From positions 27,867,637 to 27,931,636 of the forward strand of contig NC_083339.1 in the NCBI RefSeq assembly GCF_019175385.1: 64,000 nucleotides of DNA, read 5' to 3'. Below the pieces are notes generated by a model that did not search any database, was not told where the DNA came from, and was given only the letters and a program-made list of their open reading frames with translations. Positions 39,301 to 51,300 of this stretch are shown here, one piece after another (position 1 is the stretch's first letter; every line of letters starts with the position of its first letter). The position numbers and the translations under genes are program-made. Source of the stretch: Lycium barbarum. Lineage: Eukaryota; Streptophyta; Magnoliopsida; Solanales; Solanaceae.

Positions 39301-42300
39301 CCTCCTCCCTCAAAAACTCAAAAAATGTCATCCAATGCATCATCCACGGCACGGACTGCAAATGTGAAAGGTCCCATGAATCTTTATTACCCGCAAACAT
39401 CAAAGGGGAAGGGAAGCAGTAGCACGGCAGCGTCCGATGCATCCAAGAAGTTGCTAAGAGATCGCGCTGTAAGTGCTTTTGCAGTATGGGTATATGATGC
39501 AGGGCTCCCTTTTAATTGTGTAAATCACAAAAGTTTTGATAAATACATTGAGGCCATAGGACAATATGGCATAGGAATGAAACCTCCTACCTATCACGAA
39601 ATTAGAGTTACTCATCCAAAAAAAGAGGTGGAGAAGATAGATGAGATTATTGAAGAACATAAATTGAAATGGATAGAGTTTGGGTGTTCAATTATGATGG
39701 ACAAGTGGACAGCACGAAATGGAAAAATGATCATCAATATTTTGGTCAATTCTCCATTAGGTAGTGTGTTTCTTGGGTCAGTCGATGCTAGTGATGAATC
39801 TACGAATTCCACCAAGATGTTCAACTTGTTTGAGAAGACTATTAAGCAAATTGGACCGGAAAATGTTATACAAGTTGTTACCGATAATGCTAGCGAGAAT
39901 GTTAAAGCCGGTGACATGATGATGGGTGTGTACCCGCACATTTATTGGACTCCATGTGCTGCCCATTGTATCAATTTGATGTTTGGTGACATCTTCAAAA
40001 TAAACCCGTATGCTTCAGGTGAAAAAAAATAGCTCTAACTTTATTTATAGCTTATACTATATGCTTATTACTTATTACTTAGCTTACTTAGCTACTAAAA
40101 TATTCCTTTTACAGTTTTTCAGAAGGCCATTAAGATACATTCTTACATAGCAATGAGGCCATTGTTGTTGAACATGATGAGAAAATATACAAACCAAAGA
40201 AATTTGGTGAAACCGGCTAAGACAAGATTTGCAACGGCCTTCTTAACTTTGCAATCTTTTTACATGCAAAAGAAAAACTTGAGAACTATGATCTTCTCAA
40301 CCGAATGGACAGAAAGTAGATTTGCAAAGGAACTTTTGGGAAAAGAAGTTGTCAGACATCTTACTTCTACATCTTTTTGGAATGATGTTGTTAGGGCACT
40401 TAAAGTTGGTTCTCCTTTGATAGTAGCGCTTCGCTTGGTGGATGGAGAAAAAAACCATCAATGGGCTATATTTATGAAGCAATGGATAGAGCCAAAGAAG
40501 CTATTGAAAAGGGCTTTCATGGCGATCGGAAGCAATATGAGAAAGTTTTCGAAATCATTGATCGGCGGTGGACGGACCAATTTCATAGACCTTTGCATGC
40601 AGCAGGCCATGTTTTGAACCCGGGAATGTTTTACACTAATTATCAAAATAAGACTTTATCAACAGAAGTGTGGGAAGGTTACCTTGATTGTGTTGCTAAG
40701 ATGGTCCCTAATGCAACACAAGATGCTCTAGTCAAAGAGCTTCATACGTATAAGCATGCATTGGGGACTTTTGGTAAGCCTCAGGCTATAAGAAACAGAG
40801 ACAAAACATCCCCTTGTAAGTGGGTTGATTTAGTTATTTTTATAGCTTTACTTAAGTTATTTGACTTATTTATAATTATTAAACCTTTAATTTTTTTTTA
40901 TAGCTAAATGGTGGTCGGAATTTGGTAATCATACTCCAAACTTGCAACAGCTTGCCATAAGAGTATTAAGTTTTAACTTGTAGCGCATCCGGATGCGAGA
41001 GAAATTGGAGCGTGTTTGAACATGTGAGAAGAAGATTTATTATATTCTAATTTCTATATACATTATTATTAGTATCTACTAATTAGTTTCTACAACTTAT
41101 GCGCAGATTCATACCAAAAAGAGGAATAGGCTTGAACTATCGCGTCTCAACAATCTAGTGTACATTAAGTACAACAAAACATTGAGGCGTCGTTATGATG
41201 TTGGCGATACCGTTGATCCAATTCTGTTGGATAATATTGATGAAGCAAATGAATGGTTAATTGGATGCCCCCAAAATGAAGAAGAGGAACTAGTATATGA
41301 GGGATGTGATCTTGATTGGGGTACTGTTTCTAGGGCGTCTGGAGTTGAGGAGAATATCTATGGTCTTAGGGGCGGTTCTTCAAGTTCAAGGTCACATAAC
41401 AAGGGCAAAGGAGTAGCTACTACTGCTAGAAGCTCAAGTCGGTCTCGGTGCTTAATTGATGAAAACTCCGAGTCCGAGACCGAGACCGAGACCGAGCCCG
41501 AGGAGGAAGAAGATGAGGAGCAATATAATGTTGAGAATCTTGGATATCAAGAATTTGGAAATCTTGAAGATCTTGAATTTGAATAGACTTTTAGTATTGC
41601 ACTATTGCTTTAATTTTAGAGTTGCTTGTCTTGTCACTTATGAATTATTGACTCATTGACTCATTCAAGTTCTAGACTTTTAGTATCTACTATCTACTTT
41701 TAATTTTTGAATTGAAATATTTGCTAATATGTTATTGCTAGTGAGATTTTGATTATTTACATATGCAATTAAATATTTTAATTTTTTGGTATTTATTGGC
41801 GCCGCACTTCAAAAAGGTGAGCGCCTCGCCGCGCACCGCGCCTTAAGGCGAGGCAGGCCCTTGTCGCCTTTTGTCGCCGCGCGCCGTCCAAAACACTGCA
41901 TTAGCACTTATCTGGAGTTGTTATTTTGTAGAGGCGGTCTCTTCATAGTTTTGGTACAGGGGATGGCCAACTTTTGTATAGGCCAAACGCCAATTTGGTG
42001 ATTGGCTCTGATTCATTAACAAAATCTTTTGCGTTACTGATAAAAGAAAACAAGCATACTTGCTTCCTAAAACTAATAACATTGTATGCTATCTATATAT
42101 TCAGGAAACTGTCGCAACTCCTGATACTATAGAAGTGCATTTATACCCATAAAAGTTACACATGATGAATATGTCAAATAATTCATCATATACTGAATGA
42201 TTTCTTTTGATATGCCATCACTTACTGAATAATGCTATAGGCAAAAAGTCAATTTTTCATAATTCCATAGTAAAAAGTTTGTGCTCAACTGGGACACATA

Positions 42301-45300
42301 CTTGCACCTTGATACAGCAAGGAGAAAAATTTTGATTGAACAAACAAACCAAGAACACACCTTACCATCCTAAGTATCAGCTCAGATTTTGTAGAGGTCC
42401 TAAAGGAAACCATCAACCACGACGATATCTATCAAACTCAATTTAATCATTTAACTTACCTTTTCAAGCCATATGTCGACAAGGCAAAGGAGTATATTTT
42501 CTTCTTCAGGAAAACCAGATTTCTGAAGGTGTATAGACAGTGATGGATCAGAAGTTAGCTGCGCAAGATAATTAGTGTTCATCACCAAAACCCTTGCCAG
42601 CAGGGCTGCTGATGATGCTTTGACAGCTGCCTTGGAAGGATCGTGATCATCTCCCCCAGTCAGGCACGCGATTATTAATTTCTAGCAACATTCATGGAAC
42701 CACATGAAATCATCCCATAAAAAAAAGGTAGGCATGCATGTTGTAGTGCCTAGAGAAAACAGAAAAGACAAAGCAGAGAATTACAGTTACCTGCAGAGTG
42801 GAGCTGATTAGCTGAGGCACTTCCATCGGGAAACACTGCCACATCACAAAAGCAATAGCACGTATCATTCACAGGAAGAACCCTTTGGGGTCTATATTAA
42901 ATCGACCAATGTTCTAGTATGAGTTTTCCAGAAGTTTGTACTGAACGTAGTTTCAATACATTTTCATCTTATCAAAGCTCAAAGTTATAACATCAGAAGT
43001 TTGCATTGGAACTTAGTTTTGATACATTTTGATCTTATCAAAGCTCAAGTTTAGAGAAAAAGGAATTGAAGGTTTTAAGAATCATATCAACTACTCTTTT
43101 CCTTTACTTTCTCTGTTACATTTTCCTCTCCCTTCTGACAATTTGTAGCCCTCTTGCAAAAGTAGTAAACTGAAACTAAAGCAGCTTAGGTAGCATATAA
43201 TTTATTTGGTTAATCTACAACTCCTGGCCTTCCAAATACATAATTTTATAAAAGTAGCAAGGAAATCAATTACCTGAACTAGAATGTCAATGACTGGAAT
43301 AACTGAGAGTAGTCCCCTGTCATTGACATTCCCAACCACCAGATCTAGAAGTTTAGCAACACTAGACGCATGCAAACTGAGAAATTCCCTTCCACCCAAA
43401 ATAACATAGTCTTCAATGATATTGGTAGCAACCTGCATGTCATGGAACATCAGCACAAAAAACAACCCAGAACCGAAAATATTAGTTTCGTTAATCTTTC
43501 ATCAACCTTCAAGTGATCAAAACTTCTTTCCAAGATTTCGACAAGACATGGGAAATACCCCAACAACTCTGGTACCATAGAAGGCGCATTAATAAGTGTT
43601 GCTTCCCATAACTGCATAATAACCTGGCTGGAATTAGGGCACCGTTCTAATATGAAATTAATCAATTAAATGGGCCACATATAGAACATGCCTGCATGCA
43701 GTCCTCTAGAAGTTCATCAGGGCTGGTTACGTTAATTCCACTTTGCAAAATCGGCAATAACATACCATATGATTTAGGCGACTGATAACCGAGAGCAACT
43801 ACAAAATTCTTCAGGGCAGTAAGAAGTTGAATCTGCAAGATGCTTTCACCAGAAGATTCTTCCCATGCCTAACAAAGGAACAGCACTAATCAGCAAAAGA
43901 GAGAACAGTAAATCACGCAGATACGGTTTAATGGGAAACAAAAGCACATGGAATTCATTAAGGATCCTGCTCCCACATGCAAGTCTATCAAAAAAAAAAA
44001 ACTTTCCTCTAGATGTATTTATATGTCCTTCCTTAGAAACTACACAAAACGAAAGTAAGGAGAACTGAGGTAATCAGGTTTGGTCTCCAAATAGGATGCG
44101 TGAGAAACACCATGAAATGACAGCGTAGAATCTACCATCTAGTGAAAAGGCTTTACTAAAGTCCTGAGCCTTTTCCTAACATCTAGAAGAAATTTCAGGA
44201 AGGCAGAATCTTGCAGAGATTGTACTCAGGAACGGTAATGGTAATAAAATAAAACTTCAACTGCACATAAGTCATCAAATTTAAGTTAACAAATCAACAA
44301 GGAGAAGTGGAAGAAGAAAACCATGAAGATACCTTCTGGAAAAATAGCATCAACTTGTTTGCATATGGCGTAACTTCAGTAACACGTGCTATCAGAACAG
44401 AGATAGTATTCAAAACTTGAACCTGAAAATCAAAATGAAACATTGTGAACAGAGAATTCAAAAACAACTGAGAAATATAGAAGATTCCATAATAAAATGG
44501 AAACTAAAGACAGATTGAACAAGTAACATCACAAGTAAAAAAAAAAAAAGATTTCCATGATAATAAAAAAAGTGAAAGAGACAAATCGTGTTTCTAATGT
44601 GACCTTACTCAAAAAAAAAATCCTGTTTCTTTTTTCTACTCCTTTTTCCCATTGACAACTAAGACACGAGCATTTCTTTTCAAGGAGCGAAGAAAAAGAG
44701 CCAGGGAAGAGATAACTTGGAAATGGAACGCTTGTTCTAACCTTCCCCCTCAAATATTCTCGAGTCTCCTCAACAATATTACAGTCCATTCAAGCATTAA
44801 CAAATAGCAATCACAAATAAAACCCAAAATATGTTGAAAAATTAACTTATGCACGCACATGTAACCACTGCTTCCCCTTAACTGAAAGTTCTTGCAAAGA
44901 CCTAGGGGACTAGGATACCAGAAATAGGACAGAGCTACATTAAAAATACAACAAAAAAGAAAATAGATGAGTAAATAAATGAGAATTAAATAGTGGAGAA
45001 GAGTACAGGGACGAGCCCATTAAGAGTACAGGGACGAGCCCATTATCCATCGAGGTTCAACCATGAACTAGTGGCCCTCGGATTTCTAGGTTACCAAAAG
45101 AAATTAATAAATGAGAATTGAATAGGCCGTGTGAAGTTAGGAAGAACACCAGCTGATAGCTACCTTTGAGTCAAATTCCTGTACTTCGTCCACCAATTTG
45201 AAACACAGATCCCAACAAACAGGAAGAAGATCTAAGAACTCATTCTCATTAAAAGTTGCATCCTCAATATGAAAATACAAGGACCGGCATGCTGTCAGCT

Positions 45301-48300
45301 AAAAGAAGATAAAAAGTAGCTTCAGTATAACACAAAGTGAATAACGGGAACTAAAAATTCAGAAAATACTGATAGATGCACAGCTTAATTAAGAAGGTAG
45401 TTGCTTTATATAAAATGTGCCATACCCTTACACACAAGTCATTGTCCTGAAGTAATCTGATTAGAGCACAATAAACTGCTCTTCTGGTGTCATCTTTAAT
45501 CTGTGAGAAAACACAGTTAGACAAAAGTATATGTGATCACTTCTGGTGTCATCTTTAATCTGTGTGAAAACACAGTTAGACGAAAGTATACGCGATCGCT
45601 AACTACATACAACTATGGGTTGAAGGCACATAACTATAGCATAATAACAACCTACAATTGCTAGTGGAAATAGCATATGAACAATAATAAGAATATATAT
45701 ATATATATATATATATGATAATAATAGAAGTTCTCTAACAAGTCTAGAACCTATTCTCAACTAATAATAGAGCAAAGAAACTTAGAAAAACAGAAAGTCA
45801 AAGATTTCCATTATAGATCCAGATATAGTACCTTTTTGGATTACCATGAACCAACAAGGATTCACCATATTAAACATTTTCTTACAAGAACTGCTGATTG
45901 AAGAAAGAAGATTGCATGCACAATTGAACATTTCATAGAATACTCCTCTTTTTTCTAAATTCCCATAGAATACACCTTATATATTGGAAATCCAAAACTG
46001 ACTTCATAAATGTTATGCTTAACTTCTAAGACAAGTAGGAGCTGCATTGTAACAGAAACACTTCGCTCGACTCCACTAAATGATCATTAAATTTAGTCTG
46101 GCAAAAGTTTCAGAGAAAATTAACCTAAAGTTAAGTGGAAGTTCGTAGAAATGAGAGGAACAGCGTATAAACATGCTATAAACTTGTTCAATTATAAGTA
46201 TATTATATTCCCCCTAGGGCAGACACTCGTTAGGGTCTTTTTGACCAACTTGTGACTGACGAACTCTCATTAACGGAACGCTGAACTTGTTTTACTAAAA
46301 AAACATTCTTGAATAAATGTGTCCTTTTCTCCTTTATCTCTATGATCATAAAGGAGAATTGAAATTAGTTGCTCTCGTCTCTTAATGTTGTTGTGGTTTT
46401 AGATTGGTAAAAACAATAACAAAAGCATTTGTTTGACCTATTCAAGAGCATGGAACTGGGGACAACCAAGAGTTATGAGAAGTTCATAAAGGAAACTTTA
46501 GACCACAAAGATTAAATAACTTAATATCAAAGGCAGTGTGGATGCTCAAGGATTTCATCTACTCTCACTCTTAAACAAGAAGGAAACTTATAGCCTTGTA
46601 TAGTAGGGTTAAAAGAGGAGTTGCGGAAGGGAAAGTTATTCAACCCCAAAGAAGGGAAGAGAAAAGTTCCATATCCCTTGTTTGGTTAGGAAGTAAAAGT
46701 GGATGGTAAGTAACTCTCGCATCTCAGTCTTTTGAACACATTCCAAATTTGACAGAAATGGAGCCCGAAACCTTTCACTTTCCATCTCCCCTTCTTGATT
46801 CGAACACTTTGAAAGCGATTTCCAGGCAATTCTTTTTTTTTATATATAACTGCAGTCTCATTACCTCTGAAACCCATTGTCCAAGGATTAGTGCTACTTT
46901 TCTGTGTATTATCCGCATATTGGGATGATCATTTCTCAACTCCAATGACAATGCTCCATTAAACCTGCATAATGTTAAGAGAGCATGAAGACATATATGT
47001 ATATTCCCAATAGAATTTGACTTTCAAATTTTTCAAACCCAAACAATATTACTAAATGTTTTTAATAATGATGAGTTCGTATAATAGAGTGGTCTCTAAA
47101 GGATAAGTTTCACTGTCTTGAGCAATAAGAGAACAAACCATTCAATATATGGCACCTGAATACGTTTTAAGATTAAGAGGAAAAAATTTCTTAATGAATC
47201 ATGATGTTAAGAAAAGTGTAGTTGACTTTATCCATTCCCTTCAAGTAAATAACACATCAAGGCGAACTGGCGAAGCCACCTATCATTTGCTATTTCTTTT
47301 ATTCTGTTTTGCTAATGTGGTTACTCAGCTAGTTTTATCACCCTGTTTCAGGTGCTGGTGGTAAGATAGTATGAGGATAGAAAATAAGATAGTATGAGAA
47401 TAGAAAATTCTAGAACATGTCTGAGGGGTCAGATCTATTTGACCAGCAATATTTTCAGCTTGAAAATCACATACCAATCCTTGAAACTCAGATAGTTTGA
47501 GAGCTCATAGTAAATGTAAGCGGCAGCACCATAAGCAGCATCCTTAAGAAGCAATGCCCGAGTTATCTCATTAACTGCAGAAGGGCAACCACTCATAGCC
47601 TCTTGCAGAATAGAGACAACAACAGGTCCTAGCAGCTGAAAATCAAATAGCATGTTCATGCCAGGACTAATGCAACGTGTTAATATTATTGAACACAGGG
47701 AATATGTTAAACATACTTGACTATGATTTTCAAACAAGACAATATATAGAGCTTCAGCACATGGCCTTAGTTTCTCTGACCATAGCACTGAATCCTGCTC
47801 GTGATAGAAAGTCTCTGGGTTCTGGTACCATTCCTCCATATCACTTGCAGTCAGAACAAAGTACCTACATTTGGAGAAATTGCAAGAATGAGGAGACAGT
47901 TCACAATAACATATTATAATTACAAGGGGTTAAGACTTTTCCATCAGAAGATGTCGATACATATTCAAACTGCCCCCTTTTCCTCGTAGCTCAAGGACAT
48001 TCAGATGAAACCTGGTTAATCTCCACCTTCACTCCCTTCCAAATGCTCCTTTCAGTTTGTTGGGACAAGAACGGAGAGTGTTCGGAGTCAACAGAAACTA
48101 AAGGTTTTCGTCATGTACCAAAATGTAGTTTTGGAAAGATAAATCAAGTGATCAAGAGGATACTATATTCTAATGGCCTTAGAATAGACCCTCACATAAC
48201 AAGACTTATCATTTTGCACTGTCCTAATTTCCGCTACCCCAACACTGAAAAACAAGTATGGAAAATACTATTTTTACAACCACGGTGTCCAGGCCAGCTT

Positions 48301-51300
48301 GCGCACACCTCAGTTAATTCCACGAGGTACCTACTCAGGTACCGAGTAACTCTATCCACCAAGGCTTAGCAAATGGGCTGAAATCACCTAGTGTTTTGCC
48401 TCCATGGGGCTATGAACATGAGACCTCATGGTTCTCAACCCACTTTGACGATCACTAGGCCACACCCTTGGGTGCAAAGGAAAATACTCAGTTTCTTTAA
48501 TCTAAACGGATCTCCCCAAATTATTTAAAGTTGGAAAATGATCTTCCAGCACCAGAATTTACTAAAAGTACAACTACCCTTTATTGCACCCTCCCACCTC
48601 CTTCACACCCTACTCGCACCTAAAATAACCCTACAAGTCCAAAAGCTGTAATGAGGAGAAGATTGCTTCATACTACAACCGAATTAGGGCACCAAAAAGA
48701 GCCACTCAAGTTGGACTAACTAGATTGATTAAGGATGTTATGACTGTTCTACAACGAATGAGAATAGAGACGAGGACCAAAAGATCATTAAAAATTGTTA
48801 AACTTTTTACATTTTTAACCTGGTGCTTGGGAACCTTAATTCAGCAAATCAATTTCTTCACATAAAAGTAGCAAGAAGAGAAGACCCATAAAGAGTTGGG
48901 ATGCCTTACCTCCTTATCAATACATTACACAGGAGTACAACCCGGTCAGTAGGCAAAAGGGAAGTAAGAAGGCCAGCAACCGTACTAGATATGTTTTGCT
49001 TCATCTGCTCAAATGTAACCCTATTTTCATCAACCACGCGTCCTGCCAAGCTTGTCTTATACTCTTTACCTTCCAAAACTGTTTTCACCATTACCATACA
49101 TTGAATCATGAATTGCTCAAAGGACATAACATGTGGTTCAGGATCTAAAATCTTGCTTAAACAGAATTCCATGACAAGTGGAAGGACACATTTATCCCCG
49201 AACGAATAAGGATGTCGCTGCTGGATGGTGACTAAAATCTTCATTAACTTTGTACAAGCCCTTTTTAATAAATCCCAAAATTTAGGCTGATGGTCCCGGA
49301 AAGATGAATCTGCAAATTTAAGGAGTGATCAGGATATCTCCTAGTTCAGAAGCAAAATAACAAAATATTTTCCCTACTTTTGTTAGGCAGCATCAAAACA
49401 ATAGAGATTAAATAGGAAACAAGGGAACAAACCCACCCGCCCCCCACCCCACCCCACCGCCCCAGTAAAAGAAGTTCAAATCTCATTTTCCTTTCACTTC
49501 CTCTCTGTTTTATTATCAACCAAAACAAAGGGAGGATCAAAAATACGTGCAATTCCCCTCTACCTTTTCATTTCTACTTTCTTTGTGTCAATCTCTTTTC
49601 CTAGTATCCAATAAAACAGGAATTTTGGGTTTCCACTATATACTGTTGAGGAAAGAAAAGTTGAGGCATAATATCTTGCTAATTAACATTCATAAGTATA
49701 ACTTAGCAATATCTAACCAAAATTGCACTAGTATTTTAAGGAGTCCCAAGCAGCTTAAGTCATTAGAGCTTCAATGAATCACTTGTCAGATGCAGACTTT
49801 GGCATATCAAGGCACAATAAATACTAGCCCTTTTTATTGAGTTACTCACTAAGCGGATGCATGCTGGCCTTTGTAAAGGTTAGTAGACAACTTTTTTAGC
49901 CATAAAGCTGAGTGGGCGTATGTCACATGCCCGGTTAATATTTTTTAAATCCACGACTGAAGCCAGTGCAGTGGATTGAAATATACCTTTTATGTCCTTG
50001 AATGAAACCAATGACAGAAAGACTACTCTGTATAAAGTATGTACACTTAAAATAACTCGTCAAAGTTCACCAGCAGCTATAACACCAACTTCCTCTGCAT
50101 CTCAATTCTAAAATCTGATTTTCTTCAAGAAGCAAGTAACATATCCGCTGGTCTGTAGCAGTAAGCTGACAACATTGTGCACTGCGAGTTTCCAAATCGG
50201 GTCACTAGAAAGAGGATGGCTTATGACACAGTTAGTTACTTGTGAAGAGAATAGAGGGAAAATAGAGCAAGGGCCTTTTTGTTATACTTGGACAAGAATG
50301 AAGCACTCGAAATAACCAATAAAAAAATCCGAGTCAACCATAATACTCTTTGAGTACTTCATGGTGTTCCTTCCTAGTAGAAGTCAACAATCAACATTTT
50401 AGTTAAAAACTCCTAGGAGTACAATGGCATAAGCAAGCAGATTAAAATGACTCTGAAATAGCATTTCAATGCATTTTCTCCAGGTGGCGCTGGAGAAAAA
50501 TAACAAGACACAAAGCAAGTAACTGTTTCACTTGTCATGTGATACTCTGATAGTCAGCGAAGGGGCTTACAAGAAGACATTGGCATCCATTATATTGATT
50601 ACCATTAAATGTGAAAATTTTGAACCTCCAGAACTACCCAAAATAAAGGGCATGACGGACAGATAACACTGCCAGACCTGAATACTCTGATATGAAGCAT
50701 TAACATTCTACAAAGAAAATCCAGTATATTCAAACACAAATAATTCATGGCGCAAAAGTAAATATGAAGCTTAGCTAAGGATCCAAAGTCCATTCTCACA
50801 GTAAGGAAGTAGCGATTGGATGGCATTCAAAAGCACTGGAGCAACCTCTTTGACATGCCGCACCTCCTTAAAATGAGGGAAGAAAAAGTCAATAAACTAC
50901 TCTGGCCAACGGAAATTAGCTAGAAACCCTCCTTTTTCTTTCTTATTGTTTTTTTTTTCTCTTTCAGAGGGTGGTAAAGAATGAAATTTGACCAATACCT
51001 GTAAGGTTTTGGCATCGCTCGGAAACCCAGAAATTATCAACTGCCTTATTATCTTTGAACATAGAAACCATCTCTCGCATGTTAGGTAAAGATCATCATG
51101 ATGTAATTCAGCAGCACTCCCTCCAAAGGTTTGAGCAAGAGCTGAGAAACCTTTGAGTATTGTCTGCACATCAGTCTGCCAAAGATGCCAACTGTAATCG
51201 AAGAACTGTGTGCATATCTGTAAAGAGATCATGAAATACCAAGTGAGACGCCTCAGCAAATCCAATCCTTCATATCAAAGTTTATGATCAGAGCAGACTC

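Larger units (their letters stand above)
38353..41898 (+). mobile_element. hAT DNA transposon in importin intron 19
   Basis: CATTAGCA occurs directly on both sides (38345-38352 and 41899-41906), an exact 8-bp duplication typical of hAT. The ends are CAGTGTTGTTAAAGGCG and the complement of cgccgtccaaaacactg. The subterminal regions are packed with aaggcg/gaggcg words on both sides (about 38365-38490 and 41810-41890). It is 3,546 bp and carries a decayed transposase gene on the plus strand, opposite to the host gene. Confidence 0.95.

Noticed and set aside
43612..43665. Extension of importin exon 16 upstream to 43646 (reading ERCPNSSQVIMQ)
   Set aside because: The frame is open and a TTAG acceptor exists, but it needs a one-base phase from the previous exon and breaks the conserved MQ-LWEATL join. 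The GC-AG solution fits better.
44529..44789. Open frame starting MDCNIVEETREYLRGK as an importin exon
   Set aside because: Exons 13 and 14 already join in phase across this intron and the sequence does not match the family.
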